Positions 28,940 through 38,700 are shown, counted from the stretch's first letter. The stretch: 64,000 bases of DNA from Marinomonas sp. TW1 (GCF_001625355.1 NZ_JSEE01000020.1:1-64000), one strand, 5' to 3'. Notes: generated from the sequence alone by a model not told the origin. Program-made: numbers and translations.

Positions 28940-29866
28940 ATGGAAAAAGTTGAAAGCAAAAAGACGGTTTCGTTGGTGTTGGGAAGTGGTGCCGCGCGTG
29001 GGCATGCTCATATTGGTGTGATTCAAGCCATTGAAGAGCAGGGTTATGACATTGTGAGTATTTCAGGTTGCTCTATTGGCGCTATCGTTGGTGGCGCCTA
29101 TGCCACGGGGTGCTTTGATGAATACAAAGAATGGGCCTTGTCACTGGATAAAGTGAGTGTGCTCAGGCTTCTTGATATGTCCATTTTTAATGGTGGCTAT
29201 ATTAAAGGGGATAAATTTTTTGAGAAAATTGAAGAGATTCTCGGTGCCCCTCGAATTGAAGAGTTGGCTATTGATTATACAGCGGTTGCAGTTGATCTGC
29301 TTTACCAAAAGGAATTTTGGTTTCAGCGAGGTGATTTGATTAGCGCAATGCGTGCATCCTCAGCGATTCCGTCTATTGTGTCTCCTGTGTCCATAAATGG
29401 TCGAAAGTACGTTGATGGTGGTGTGTTAAATCCACTGCCAATTATTCCGTCTGTGCCGGTTGGGGCTGATTATATTATTGCCGTGGATTTGAACGGCCCA
29501 GCTGATAATCTTGCTCGTATGGCGGAAAAAGAGGATGGAGATGATGGTCCTGCTTGGTGGAATAGTGCCAAGAGCTTGTTTTCTAAAAATAAGCAGGACG
29601 AAGTGGAGGCAAGTTATGACGTTGAAAGTTGGGGGCGCTTGCAAACCATTAACATGATGTTTGAAACCATGCAGGAGTCGCTAACACAGTACAAACTGGC
29701 AGGCTATCCGCCAGATTTGTTAATCTCCATACCGAAAGACATTTCAGGTTTCTATGAATTTTGGCGTGCCGAAGAGTTGGTTGAATTCGGTTATCAAGTT
29801 GCTTGTAAGGCGATTTCAGGTTTAGAGTCTAAGCAATCTGTATATCACTCTTTTCCAAAGGGTTGA
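28940..29866 (+). CDS. rssA: Patatin-like phospholipase, RssA type
   Basis: 308 residues, cytoplasmic patatin fold. The oxyanion loop is SGAARGHAHIG, the nucleophile Ser lies in GCSIGA (GxSxG), and the catalytic Asp in YVDGGVLNPLP. This matches RssA-type proteins. The 3' end overlaps the converging yceF gene by 38 bases. The substrate is unknown; the gene symbol is by similarity. Confidence 0.85.
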   Translation: MEKVESKKTVSLVLGSGAARGHAHIGVIQAIEEQGYDIVSISGCSIGAIVGGAYATGCFDEYKEWALSLDKVSVLRLLDMSIFNGGYIKGDKFFEKIEEILGAPRIEELAIDYTAVAVDLLYQKEFWFQRGDLISAMRASSAIPSIVSPVSINGRKYVDGGVLNPLPIIPSVPVGADYIIAVDLNGPADNLARMAEKEDGDDGPAWWNSAKSLFSKNKQDEVEASYDVESWGRLQTINMMFETMQESLTQYKLAGYPPDLLISIPKDISGFYEFWRAEELVEFGYQVACKAISGLESKQSVYHSFPKG

Positions 29867-30461
29867 TGCCTTGGTTTCTGAGTAGTCGACACAACTCAAT
29901 TAATGGTAGTCCGATCAATGAATTTGGGTCTTTGCCTGCCATTTTTTCAAACAGGGTGACCCCCAATCCTTCGCATTTGAAGCTGCCTGCGCAATCGAGT
30001 GGTTGTTCAATCTCAATATAGTGCTTTATTTCCATGTCACTTAAAGAGCGAAAATACACATCATATTGACTCAAGCTGTATTCGTAAGTGTTGCTGGCGG
30101 TATTGTAAACACACAAGCCGGTCAAAAAACTCACTTTGCGCCCACTGAATTCTTTAAGTTGTTGAATGGCTCTGTGGCTGGTGTGTGGTTTGCCAAGAAT
30201 AGCGTCGTCTAAAACAGCGACTTGATCTGATGCAATGATGATGTGACAAGCGTCATCTTTTGATGCTTTTTGTTGTGTTAGTTGTTTGGCAACGGCTTTG
30301 GCTTTTTCGATACTGAGTCGTGCTACTAGTTGTTGAGGTGTCTCTTCCGGGTGGACTTGTTCGTCTATGTCTGGTGATAGACATTCAAATGTGAGTTGTA
30401 AGCGTTCTAGTAACGCCTTTCGATATGGAGAGGACGAGCCTAGAATGATGTTGTTTTGCAT
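29829..30461 (-). CDS. yceF: Maf-family nucleotide pyrophosphatase (m7GTP type)
   Basis: 210 residues. SSSPYRKALLERL, a SDQVAVLD box, LDCAGSFKCEG and GLPLIELCRLLR follow E. coli YceF, which hydrolyses 7-methyl-GTP. House-cleaning enzyme removing modified nucleotides. It is divergent from yceD, the conserved neighbour in proteobacteria. It overlaps rssA at the 3' ends, which is unusual for this gene pair. Confidence 0.9.
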   Translation of the reverse strand: MQNNIILGSSSPYRKALLERLQLTFECLSPDIDEQVHPEETPQQLVARLSIEKAKAVAKQLTQQKASKDDACHIIIASDQVAVLDDAILGKPHTSHRAIQQLKEFSGRKVSFLTGLCVYNTASNTYEYSLSQYDVYFRSLSDMEIKHYIEIEQPLDCAGSFKCEGLGVTLFEKMAGKDPNSLIGLPLIELCRLLRNQGINPLEKSDIQIA

Positions 30462-30562
30462 GTTAATTCAACCAGATTGTAGTGGAGTGAATGAATTTTA
30501 CTTTTTTTTGCCTATCTGTTTCAAAATAAAGTGAAAAAAAGCGTTTAAAGCGTACTTAGACT

Positions 30563-30591
30563 TTGACAATAGCGCGCCTTGGCAATATCAT
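30563..30591 (+). promoter_or_regulatory. Strong promoter of the yceD-rpmF-plsX-fab cluster
   Basis: Exact TTGACA (30563-30568), a 17-base spacer and TATCAT (30586-30591). Transcription would start about 30598, at the yceD ATG (30600), implying almost no leader. Confidence 0.75.
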
Positions 30592-30599
30592 TTGCCGCC

Positions 30600-31121
30600 A
30601 TGTTAAATGACACATTACCTAAATATTTTGACCCTCGTAAATATGCTAACAATGAGTTGGCATTTGAAGGGAACATGCCCCTTAATCAATTTAAGGAGCT
30701 GTGTGCTATTTTAGCCTCTGATGAGGGTAATGCATTTATACATTTAGACTTTAGAGTTGATGAGGATAGGCGATATATTGCTACCGGATCATTAACTGCA
30801 AATGTACAGGTTGTTTGTCAGCGTTGTATGGGTGCGGTTGACCATGATTTGGAGGTTGATCTTGCATTGGGGTTCGTCTATGACGAAGACCATGCGAAAA
30901 ATCTACCAGCGAGTTACGATCCTGTTGTCATGACCGATGGTGAAGTAATTCTGGCAGACATGGTTGAGCAAGAAATTATACTCGCTTTACCTATAGTCGC
31001 TTATCACGAAGAAAGTGGTTGCAACCCAACAACTCAAAAGTATGCATCGTCTACCGATGACGCAGCGGATGACGAAAAACCGAATCCATTTAGTATATTG
31101 GCCCAATTAAAGGCTAAGTAA
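30600..31121 (+). CDS. yceD: YceD / DUF177 protein (large-ribosomal-RNA accumulation factor)
   Basis: 173 residues; the CQRC zinc-like motif sits in [10 protein letters not shown], and [14 protein letters not shown] is the conserved tail. The family is linked to 23S rRNA accumulation in plants and bacteria and is nearly always upstream of rpmF. ATG 30600 matches the family start ([11 protein letters not shown]); there is no visible ribosome site, consistent with the promoter lying directly before it. Confidence 0.92.
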   Translation: MLNDTLPKYFDPRKYANNELAFEGNMPLNQFKELCAILASDEGNAFIHLDFRVDEDRRYIATGSLTANVQVVCQRCMGAVDHDLEVDLALGFVYDEDHAKNLPASYDPVVMTDGEVILADMVEQEIILALPIVAYHEESGCNPTTQKYASSTDDAADDEKPNPFSILAQLKAK

Positions 31122-31138
31122 AGTTAGGAGCTCCAAAA

Positions 31139-31318
31139 ATGGCAGTACAAAAAAGTAAAGTAACTCGTTCACGTCGCGGCCAGCGTCGTTCACACGATGC
31201 TTTGACTAGCGCAACACTATCTGTAGAAAAGACAACTGGTGAACTTCACCGTCGTCACCACATTTCTGCAGACGGCTTTTACCGTGGCCGTCAAGTTATC
31301 GCCCCTAAAGGTGAGTAA
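31139..31318 (+). CDS. rpmF: 50S ribosomal protein L32
   Basis: 59 residues beginning [20 protein letters not shown], the L32 signature. The C-terminal half has [14 protein letters not shown] and ends QVIAPKGE. It lacks the zinc cysteines found in some L32 versions, as in E. coli. A TTAGGAG ribosome site lies ahead. It sits between yceD and plsX as expected. Confidence 0.97.
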   Translation: MAVQKSKVTRSRRGQRRSHDALTSATLSVEKTTGELHRRHHISADGFYRGRQVIAPKGE

Positions 31319-31329
31319 CTAAGATACCC

Positions 31330-32274
31330 ATGATCAGGGTAGCTTTAGACGCTATGGGCGGGGACTTAGGTCCCCGCATTGCTTTTGAGGGTGCGGTCTC
31401 GATATTGGCTCAATATCCGGATGTCGTCATCACTCTTTACTACACTCCAGTTGATGGGCTTGATCTGCCTGCACATCATGATCGCTTAACATTGATCGCT
31501 TGCCGCGATGTGGTTAAAGCGGATGAAGAAATTGTTTTATCCTTATTTCGTCGACACGACACTTCCCTCTATCAATCCATTAACGCTTTGTCATCGGGCG
31601 CAGCTGATGTTGTCGTAACGCTGGGGAATACTGGTGTCATGGTGGCTTTGGCGAGGCATTTATTGGGTGTTATTCGTCCTAAATTGTATCCGGCCTTGAT
31701 TCGTGAGTTGTATTCAAATCCGCTTAGATGTTTGGTGGACTTGGGTGCCAATGTGCATTGTCCTGCGTCTATGTTGGTTGGCTTTGCTGAGTTAGGGGCT
31801 GCGTACGTCGAGGCGTTAAGTGATGAGGTTCCCAACGTAGGTTTACTCAACGTTGGTGTGGAGAGTTCAAAGGGCAGTGTGGTAATAAAACAGGCGGATG
31901 GCCTTTTAATTGATAAGAGTTGGCCTAATTATTTAGGGTATGCTGAAGGTACAGATTTATTTGAAGGTGAAAAAAATGTCATTGTTTGTGATGGCATGGT
32001 GGGCAATGCTGTCCTAAAAGCTTCGGAAGGTCTGTTGTCTTTTTTAATGAATAAATTTGGTGATTCAAAGCAAGCGGCGCCTGTTTTTGAGACTTTTTAC
32101 CAAACTGAACGTCGCCATGGTGCTTGCTTAGTGGGTGTGCGTGGCAATTTGGTAAAAGGTCATGGTCGCTCTGATCTGCCTGCTATGATTGGGGCGATTG
32201 AATATGGAATGGATATTGCGCGGGCTAATTTAAGTAAAGCCATTGAGTCGCGACTTAGTAAAGAGGAGATATGA
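31330..32274 (+). CDS. plsX: Phosphate acyltransferase PlsX
   Basis: Makes acyl-phosphate from acyl-ACP, feeding PlsY in phospholipid synthesis; peripheral membrane. 314 residues, a little shorter than usual (about 330-355). ALDAMGGDLGP, GNTGVMVA, LVDLGANVH, VGLLNVGVE and CDGMVGNAVLK are present, though the usual GNTGALMA is altered. The stop overlaps the fabD start. Confidence 0.92.
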   Translation: MIRVALDAMGGDLGPRIAFEGAVSILAQYPDVVITLYYTPVDGLDLPAHHDRLTLIACRDVVKADEEIVLSLFRRHDTSLYQSINALSSGAADVVVTLGNTGVMVALARHLLGVIRPKLYPALIRELYSNPLRCLVDLGANVHCPASMLVGFAELGAAYVEALSDEVPNVGLLNVGVESSKGSVVIKQADGLLIDKSWPNYLGYAEGTDLFEGEKNVIVCDGMVGNAVLKASEGLLSFLMNKFGDSKQAAPVFETFYQTERRHGACLVGVRGNLVKGHGRSDLPAMIGAIEYGMDIARANLSKAIESRLSKEEI

Positions 32275-33197
32275 TGAGCACAACAACTGCGTTTGTTTTT
32301 CCGGGTCAAGGTTCTCAACAGTTGGGGATGTTGGCTGATTTGGCTGAAAAACACGATATTATTCAGCAAACTTTTGCTGAAGCGTCTGAAGTACTTGGTT
32401 ATGATTTGTGGGATCTGGTGCAAAATGACGCCGAGAAACTCAGTCAAACCGATAAAACTCAACCTGCACTTCTTACAGCAAGTGTTGCGTTGTGGCGTTT
32501 ATGGGAACAGCAGGGTGGTGAAAAGCCAGCTTATGTCGCAGGTCATAGCTTAGGCGAATATTCTGCTTTGGTGTGTTCTGGTGTGATGGCTTTTGCTGAC
32601 GCTGTGGCGTTGGTTAAGTTGCGTGGTGAGTACATGCAGCAAGCGGTACCGGCTGGTGAAGGTGCAATGGCAGCGATCATTGGTCTAGATGATGATAAAG
32701 TCGTTGCAGCATGCGAAGCGGCAGAAGGTATTGTTAGTGCGGTAAACTTTAATTCTCCAGGTCAAGTTGTCATTGCGGGCCATGTTGCAGCCGTTGAAAC
32801 GGCAATGGAAAACGCAAAAGAGGCTGGCGCTAAACGAGCTTTGCCTTTACCTGTTAGCGTACCGTCGCACTGTGAATTAATGATTCCGGCTGGTGAAAAA
32901 TTGGCCGTTAAGTTAAATTCAATTGATTTCAACGAGCCGACCTGTACTTTAGTGCAAAACGTGACTGGTCAGGCCGTTTCCGATCCACAAGTAATTAAAG
33001 CAAACTTGGTCGCGCAACTTAGTGAGCCAGTGCTATGGACTCAGTCTGTCTTGTTGCTGTCTGAGTTAGGTGTGACGGCTACAGTTGAGTGTGGTCCTGG
33101 CAAGGTGTTAAGTGGATTGAACAAACGAATTGTCAAAGGTTTAGCGTCGTCTTCTATTGGGGACTTGGCTGGCTTTGAATCAACTTTGGCTGGATAA
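32274..33197 (+). CDS. fabD: Malonyl-CoA:ACP transacylase
   Basis: Loads malonyl groups onto ACP. 307 residues: FPGQGSQQLGM at the N-terminus, nucleophile Ser92 in GHSLGEYS, VPSHC with the His later. Two tandem ATGs exist (32271 and 32274); the second forms TGATG with the plsX stop, has GAGG at seven bases and puts the Ser at 92 as in E. coli. Confidence 0.95.
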   Translation: MSTTTAFVFPGQGSQQLGMLADLAEKHDIIQQTFAEASEVLGYDLWDLVQNDAEKLSQTDKTQPALLTASVALWRLWEQQGGEKPAYVAGHSLGEYSALVCSGVMAFADAVALVKLRGEYMQQAVPAGEGAMAAIIGLDDDKVVAACEAAEGIVSAVNFNSPGQVVIAGHVAAVETAMENAKEAGAKRALPLPVSVPSHCELMIPAGEKLAVKLNSIDFNEPTCTLVQNVTGQAVSDPQVIKANLVAQLSEPVLWTQSVLLLSELGVTATVECGPGKVLSGLNKRIVKGLASSSIGDLAGFESTLAG

Positions 33198-33233
33198 CTA
33201 TTCGGTTTAATTTGTAAAATATTGGAGACAGGC

Positions 33234-33968
33234 ATGAGTCTTGAAGGAAAAATTGCCCTAGTGACAGGAGCGACACGCGGCATAGGCAAAGCCATTGCAA
33301 CGGTTCTTGCTGAGCAGGGTGCAACGGTAATCGGAACGGCCACTAGTGAATCTGGTGCGCAAAGTATTAGCGAATACCTGGGTGAAAATGGTAAAGGTTG
33401 GGTTTTGGATGTGTCATCCAGTGATTCAGTCGATGCGGTTGTCAAAGAAATTACGGCTGAGTTCGGTGCGCCAACGATTTTGGTGAATAACGCTGGTATT
33501 ACTCGCGATAACTTAATGATGCGCATGAAGGAAGATGAGTGGGAGCAAGTGGTAAACACCAATCTAACATCCGTCTTCCGTGTGACAAAAGCATGTTTGC
33601 GCGGCATGACTAAGGCAAAATTTGGTCGTGTGATTAGCATCAGTTCAGTGGTAGGCTCTATGGGGAATGGTGGTCAAACCAACTATTCTGCAGCGAAAGC
33701 GGGTCTAGAAGGGTTTAGCCGCTCTTTGGCGGCTGAAATAGCGTCTCGTGGCATTACGATTAACTGTGTTGCTCCAGGCTTTATTGAAACAGATATGACG
33801 AAGGTGTTGCCAGAAGAGCACAAAGCCAAATTGGTTGAAAAAGTGCCTTCCGCTCGTCTTGGTCAACCTGAAGAAATTGCGGCAGCTGTCGCATTTTTGG
33901 CGTCGCAAGGCGCTGCTTACATCACCGGTGAGACCTTACATGTCAACGGTGGCATGTATATGTCGTAA
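33234..33968 (+). CDS. fabG: 3-oxoacyl-ACP reductase
   Basis: NADPH-dependent short-chain dehydrogenase of the fatty-acid elongation cycle. 244 residues; TGATRGIGKAIA cofactor motif, NNAG, and catalytic Tyr151/Lys155 (YSAAKAG), the same numbers as E. coli FabG. ATG 33234 follows TTGGAGA; an in-frame TTG at 33222 is the ribosome-site region itself. Confidence 0.96.
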   Translation: MSLEGKIALVTGATRGIGKAIATVLAEQGATVIGTATSESGAQSISEYLGENGKGWVLDVSSSDSVDAVVKEITAEFGAPTILVNNAGITRDNLMMRMKEDEWEQVVNTNLTSVFRVTKACLRGMTKAKFGRVISISSVVGSMGNGGQTNYSAAKAGLEGFSRSLAAEIASRGITINCVAPGFIETDMTKVLPEEHKAKLVEKVPSARLGQPEEIAAAVAFLASQGAAYITGETLHVNGGMYMS

Positions 33969-34098
33969 TTTGAGTTGAATTTTAGTTTTAATTCAACGAA
34001 AATACGTCTCCGGTTCATGTTGAGAATCATGCCGTAAGGCGATCGAATATTATAATATGCTCACAATGAGCTGTTAATGAGTAGAGTAGGAACTTCTA

Positions 34099-34332
34099 AT
34101 GAGTAGCATTGAAGAACGCGTTAAAAAAATTGTTTGTGAACAACTAGGTGTTAAAGAGGAAGAGGTTGTCGCTTCAGCATCTTTTGTTGATGACCTAGGT
34201 GCAGATTCCCTAGACACAGTTGAGTTGGTTATGGCTCTTGAAGAGGAATTTGATACTGAAATTCCTGATGAAGAAGCTGAAAAAATCACTACAGTACAAG
34301 CAGCGAACGACTACATCAACGCTAACTTGTAA
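34099..34332 (+). CDS. acpP: Acyl carrier protein
   Basis: 77 residues, acidic, with Ser37 in [18 protein letters not shown] as the phosphopantetheine site. GTAGGAAC ribosome site. A 130-base gap after fabG contains a TATAAT at 34051-34056 without a clear -35, so acpP may have its own promoter. A strong terminator follows. Confidence 0.98.
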   Translation: MSSIEERVKKIVCEQLGVKEEEVVASASFVDDLGADSLDTVELVMALEEEFDTEIPDEEAEKITTVQAANDYINANL

Positions 34333-34356
34333 TCTATTGGTGAACTGAGTTTCCCG

Positions 34357-34394
34357 AAAAGCCGCTTGTATTCGTTACAGCGGCTTTTCTTATT
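34357..34394 (+). terminator. Terminator after acpP
   Basis: AAAAGCCGCT...AGCGGCTTTT stem, extended by GTA/TAC with one bulged T, then a T-containing tail. It likely attenuates read-through from acpP into fabF. Confidence 0.8.
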
Positions 34395-34438
34395 AATAGC
34401 CATCTCAAGTAGTGGTGGTGGATTTCTGGAGGAATCTT

Positions 34439-35677
34439 ATGTCTCGTCGTCGGGTTGTAGTCACTGGTATGGGAATGGTGACACCCCTTGGCAATAATGT
34501 GAAAGATACGTGGGATAATATATTAGAAGGCAAAAGTGGTGTGTCAGACATTACCTCTTTCGATACTAATCAATTCTCCACGCGTTTTGCGGCTCAAGTA
34601 AGTGACTTTGATGCGACTCAATATATGAGCGTTAAAGAAGCACGCAAAATGGATCTTTTTATTCAATATGGTATCGCCGCTGCTGTTCAAGCACTGGAGG
34701 ATGCTGACATTCGTGATGAGACAGTGGATCTGGCTCGCGTTGGTTGTGCAATAGGTTCGGGCATTGGTGGTTTACCAATGATTGAAAAAAATCTAGAGCT
34801 ATTGAATGAATCCGGCCCTAAACGTATTTCGCCTTTTTTTGTTCCAGGCGCGATTATAAATATGATTTCTGGCCACGTAGCGATACGTTTTGGCTTTAAA
34901 GGACCGAATATTTCAATTGTGACGGCTTGTACCACGGGGACTCATAACATCGGCATGGCCGGTCGAATGATTGCCTATGGGGATGCTGATGTCATGATTG
35001 CGGGAGGCGCTGAAATGGCGATCACCCCATTAGGAATCGGGGGCTTCGGGGCAGCGAGAGCCTTATCAACTCGTAATGATGATCCTAAAACCGCGAGTCG
35101 TCCTTGGGACAAAGACCGCGATGGTTTTGTTATGGGAGACGGTTCCGGCATTCTTGTGTTAGAAGAATATGACCACGCTGTTGCGCGTGGTGCGACCATT
35201 TATGCGGAACTGGCAGGGTTTGGTATGAGTGATGATGCGCATCATATGACAGCGCCACCGGAAGGTGGTGAAGGGGCCGCGGCTGCGATGACTGCCGCTC
35301 TGAACGACGCTGGTGTGGCGGCAATGGACATTGATTATATCAATGCTCATGGCACCTCTACTTTGGCGGGAGATTTGGCTGAAACTCAAGCGGTGAAATC
35401 TGTGATGGGGGAAGACGCTTCTGACGTGGCGATTAGCTCAACCAAGTCTATGATTGGGCATTTGTTAGGCGCATCTGGCGCGGTTGAATCCATTTTCTCT
35501 ATTTTGGCGATTCGCGATCAAGTCGCGCCACCAACCATTAACTTGGAAGAAGTGGGTGAGGGCTGTGACTTGAATTACGTGCCGATTACGCCGCAGAAAC
35601 GCAAAATTGATGTGGTATTAAATAATTCGTTTGGCTTTGGTGGGACCAACGGCACGTTAGTGTTTAAAAAACTCTAG
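34439..35677 (+). CDS. fabF: 3-oxoacyl-ACP synthase II
   Basis: Condensing enzyme for elongation, especially of unsaturated chains. 412 residues with the Cys-His-His triad at Cys164 (TACTTGTHN), His304 (NAHGTSTL) and His341 ([10 protein letters not shown]). ATG 34439 has TGGAGG seven bases upstream. A terminator follows, ending the cluster; pabC and tmk, often next in E. coli, are absent. Confidence 0.96.
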   Translation: MSRRRVVVTGMGMVTPLGNNVKDTWDNILEGKSGVSDITSFDTNQFSTRFAAQVSDFDATQYMSVKEARKMDLFIQYGIAAAVQALEDADIRDETVDLARVGCAIGSGIGGLPMIEKNLELLNESGPKRISPFFVPGAIINMISGHVAIRFGFKGPNISIVTACTTGTHNIGMAGRMIAYGDADVMIAGGAEMAITPLGIGGFGAARALSTRNDDPKTASRPWDKDRDGFVMGDGSGILVLEEYDHAVARGATIYAELAGFGMSDDAHHMTAPPEGGEGAAAAMTAALNDAGVAAMDIDYINAHGTSTLAGDLAETQAVKSVMGEDASDVAISSTKSMIGHLLGASGAVESIFSILAIRDQVAPPTINLEEVGEGCDLNYVPITPQKRKIDVVLNNSFGFGGTNGTLVFKKL

Positions 35678-35682
35678 GCTAA

Positions 35683-35714
35683 GTTGGGCGGTTGACGCCG
35701 CCCAACATTTTTCT
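35683..35714. terminator. Terminator between fabF and the converging PA2817-like gene
   Basis: GTTGGGCGG pairs with CCGCCCAAC around TTGACG, followed by ATTTTTCT on the plus strand. It overlaps the stop of the minus-strand gene by two bases. Confidence 0.85.
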
Positions 35715-36120
35715 AGTGCAAATTTTTTGACGTATCTCTCAGCTTGTTGATTTCATCCTGCAAATTATAGTCAATTTGTTTATGGTCTAATTCGTATAAA
35801 TGATCTTCAAGCTGTTGGTAGAAGTTGATTTCTTCATCGCCTAAGAAGTGCAAGCATTCACCACCCATAAACCAAAGTAACTCGCGTTTAATCAAGGGTA
35901 CTAGGTTTGGATAGCAGCGAATAAAGCGAGACAATACTTCTTGGGCATCAAATGTGTAATCAGGTGCATTTGATTCAATGCGAGCGATTAGTTGATCCCA
36001 CTTTTCAAGAAAATCAATTTCTTCTTCTGCCAGATCTGTTGTGTTAAAAGGATCATGTTCGGCAATTCGCTGACGTAAGTCTGCAAAGGCGCTCAGTATG
36101 TATTGTGTGCGTGATTCCAC
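35713..36120 (-). CDS. PA2817-family protein of unknown function
   Basis: 135 residues, acidic and helical. The phrase LLWFMGGECLHFLGDEEI resembles the Pseudomonas PA2817 family as I recall it. It is divergent from an ABC-2 exporter; in Pseudomonas similar transporter genes lie near PA2817. No catalytic site is apparent. Confidence 0.75.
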   Translation of the reverse strand: MESRTQYILSAFADLRQRIAEHDPFNTTDLAEEEIDFLEKWDQLIARIESNAPDYTFDAQEVLSRFIRCYPNLVPLIKRELLWFMGGECLHFLGDEEINFYQQLEDHLYELDHKQIDYNLQDEINKLRDTSKNLH

Positions 36121-36180
36121 GTAAAACCCTATTTAATTAGTAACTATTGAGTCGGCTGATGCCGTACGAGAGCGGTAATT

Positions 36181-37095
36181 ATGACATATGCGATCGAAAT
36201 TAGTGACCTCAAAAAGCGTTATGAAAGTGGTTTTGAGGCATTAAAAGGCGTAAACCTCACGGTAGAGAAAGGAGATTTCTTCGCTCTACTTGGACCTAAT
36301 GGCGCCGGTAAGTCTACCACTATTGGCATTCTTTGTTCTTTGGTCAATAAATCTTCAGGTAAAGTGGCCATTTTCGGGGAAGACATTGATAAAAACTTTG
36401 CCAAAGCAAAGCAATATTTAGGGGTCGTACCACAAGAATTTAATTTTAATGTGTTTGAGACAGTCTTTAATGTTGTTGTGACTCAAGCCGGCTTCTATGG
36501 CATTGATAAAGAGGTGGCTGCTGAGCGTGCTGAAAAATATCTTAAAGAATTAGACCTATGGGATAAAAAAGACGTTCAGTCTCGTATGTTGTCGGGTGGA
36601 ATGAAGCGACGTTTGATGATTGCCAGAGCGTTAATTCATGAGCCTGAAGTATTGATTTTAGATGAACCTACGGCTGGCGTAGACATCGAACTACGTCGTT
36701 CTATGTGGGAATTCATTAAAGGGTTAAACGAAAATGGCACAACCATTATTTTGACGACTCATTATCTTGAAGAGGCTGAACAACTCTGCCGTAATATTGC
36801 CATTATCAACGCCGGTGAAATTGTTGAAAACACCAGTGTTAAAGCGTTATTAAAGACCCTTAATCAAGAAACCTTCATCCTGGATTTGGATCAAACCTTA
36901 CCGCTAGACTGGTCGGTAGATGACTTTAGTGTCGTGTTGAATAATGATGGCAGCAGTTTGGAAGTGGAAGTCGTAAAAGGGCAATCGATAAACCGTATAT
37001 TCAGTGCTTTGGATCAGGTGAATGTGAATGTGGTTAGCATGCGCAATAAGTCGAATCGATTAGAAGAACTGTTTGTTAAATTGATTAAAGGCTAA
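36181..37095 (+). CDS. ABC-2 type exporter, ATP-binding subunit
   Basis: 304 residues: Walker A GPNGAGKSTT, signature LSGGMKRRL, Walker B VLILDEPTAGVD, and a switch His in LTTHYLEEAEQL. A C-terminal extension of about 80 residues follows the ATPase core, as in the drug/antibiotic exporter class. The permease follows by four bases. Substrate unknown. Confidence 0.9.
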   Translation: MTYAIEISDLKKRYESGFEALKGVNLTVEKGDFFALLGPNGAGKSTTIGILCSLVNKSSGKVAIFGEDIDKNFAKAKQYLGVVPQEFNFNVFETVFNVVVTQAGFYGIDKEVAAERAEKYLKELDLWDKKDVQSRMLSGGMKRRLMIARALIHEPEVLILDEPTAGVDIELRRSMWEFIKGLNENGTTIILTTHYLEEAEQLCRNIAIINAGEIVENTSVKALLKTLNQETFILDLDQTLPLDWSVDDFSVVLNNDGSSLEVEVVKGQSINRIFSALDQVNVNVVSMRNKSNRLEELFVKLIKG

Positions 37096-37099
37096 ATAG

Positions 37100-37873
37100 A
37101 TGAAAAACTCAGAAATATGGATTGCATTCTATACCATTTTGGTGAGAGAAATTCGCCGTTTTACACGTATTTGGCCGCAAACTCTATTACCTCCAGCCAT
37201 TACTATGACCTTGTATTTTGCTATTTTCGGTAATTTGATTGGTGATCGTATTGGTGAAATGGGTGGCTTTAGTTACATGCAGTACATTGTGCCAGGTTTG
37301 ATTATGATGTCGGTGATTACCAACTCTTATTCAAACGTATCGTCTTCCTTTTTTTCGGCGAAATTTCAGCTCAGCATTCAAGAGTTGCTTGTTTCACCAA
37401 CGCCTAATTGGGTTATTTTATTAGGTTATGTTTTAGGCGGTGTGGCACGTGGCTTGTTCGTGGGCTTTATTGTAACCATCTTGTCGCTTTTCTTTACTCA
37501 CTTGGCACTAGAAAACTTATTTCTAACGGTGTTGGTGGTTTGTTTAACTGCTGTTATGTTCTCGCTTGGCGGCTTTGTGAATGCAATCTATGCTCGAAGT
37601 TTTGATGATGTTTCCATTGTCCCGACTTTTATTTTGACACCATTAACCTATTTAGGTGGGGTGTTCTATTCGATCGATTTACTGTCTGACTTTTGGCAGT
37701 CAGTGTCTTTGTTGAATCCGGTGCTTTATATGGTGAACGCATTCCGTTATGGAATTTTAGGTGTTTCTGATATCAATATATATTGGGCCCTAGTGATGGT
37801 GAGTGTGTTTATTGTGGTTTTGTTTTGGTACGGTTTGCGTTTGCTCAATCAGGGCAAAGGCATTCGAAATTGA
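37100..37873 (+). CDS. ABC-2 type exporter, permease subunit
   Basis: 257 residues with about six membrane helices and the ABC-2 signature region (LTPLTYLGGVFYSIDLL... ending in a loop before LNPVLYMVNAFRYGILG). Partner of the ATPase upstream. queF follows eight bases after the stop, so it may be co-transcribed. Confidence 0.9.
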   Translation: MKNSEIWIAFYTILVREIRRFTRIWPQTLLPPAITMTLYFAIFGNLIGDRIGEMGGFSYMQYIVPGLIMMSVITNSYSNVSSSFFSAKFQLSIQELLVSPTPNWVILLGYVLGGVARGLFVGFIVTILSLFFTHLALENLFLTVLVVCLTAVMFSLGGFVNAIYARSFDDVSIVPTFILTPLTYLGGVFYSIDLLSDFWQSVSLLNPVLYMVNAFRYGILGVSDINIYWALVMVSVFIVVLFWYGLRLLNQGKGIRN

Positions 37874-37881
37874 GGTAGGTT

Positions 37882-38700
37882 ATGGGCTTTTTACCCTTAG
37901 GTCAGCAAACGGAATATGTTTCTGAGTACGATGCAGGGTTGCTTTATCCCATTGCACGGGTTGATAAATGGACGGATATGGGGATTGCGTCTGAACGCTT
38001 GCCCTTTTATGGGGAAGACATCTGGAATGCATATGAGTTGTCTTGGTTGGATACGAATGGCAAGCCAGTGGTTGCTATGGCTGAATTTCGTTTACCATGT
38101 GAGTCCCCCAATATTATTGAGTCAAAGTCGTTTAAGTTGTATCTTAACTCGTTAAATCAAATGCGTTATGAGAGCCGTGATCAGGTTCAGGGTCTTTTGG
38201 AAAACGACTTGTCTATTGCGGCTGGTGCGAGTGTCAGTGTCGTCATTCGAGATCTTGATGCAATGGCTTCATTGGTTGTGTTAACGCCGGACTATTGTAT
38301 TGACGATTTAGATGTAACCATTGAAGACTATCACCCTAACAGTGACTTGTTACGAGTTGATCAAGAGGCTGGACAGGTAGAAGAACGCTTAGTGAGTCAT
38401 TTGCTCAAATCAAATTGCCCAGTGACCAATCAACCTGATTGGGGTTCGGTTTTTATTGATTATCGCGGTCCGAAAATTCACCATGAAAGCTTGTTGAAGT
38501 ACATTGTCTCTTTCCGTGAACATACCGATTTTCATGAGCAGTGTGTTGAGCGCATTTTTATCGATATTATGCGTCATTGTCAGCCTGAGTTTTTGACTGT
38601 GTATGCAAGGTATGTGCGTCGAGGTGGTTTGGACATCAATCCATACCGTTCCACTGAGCAAGGCTTAGTCTTAGGCAATGATCGACTCAGTAGGCAATAA
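37882..38700 (+). CDS. queF: NADPH-dependent 7-cyano-7-deazaguanine reductase
   Basis: Reduces preQ0 to preQ1 in queuosine synthesis. The 272 residues are the long, two-half (T-fold tandem) form: ESKSFKLYLNSLNQ in the first half and nucleophile Cys179 in LLKSNCPVTNQPDWG, with FHEQCVERIF in the second. GGTAGGTT ribosome site. Separated from queC/queE by about 29 kb. Confidence 0.96.
   Translation: MGFLPLGQQTEYVSEYDAGLLYPIARVDKWTDMGIASERLPFYGEDIWNAYELSWLDTNGKPVVAMAEFRLPCESPNIIESKSFKLYLNSLNQMRYESRDQVQGLLENDLSIAAGASVSVVIRDLDAMASLVVLTPDYCIDDLDVTIEDYHPNSDLLRVDQEAGQVEERLVSHLLKSNCPVTNQPDWGSVFIDYRGPKIHHESLLKYIVSFREHTDFHEQCVERIFIDIMRHCQPEFLTVYARYVRRGGLDINPYRSTEQGLVLGNDRLSRQ

Noticed and set aside
33041-33640. 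199-codon minus-strand ORF over fabD/fabG
   Set aside because: Long, but antisense to two certain genes; its length follows from their codon use.
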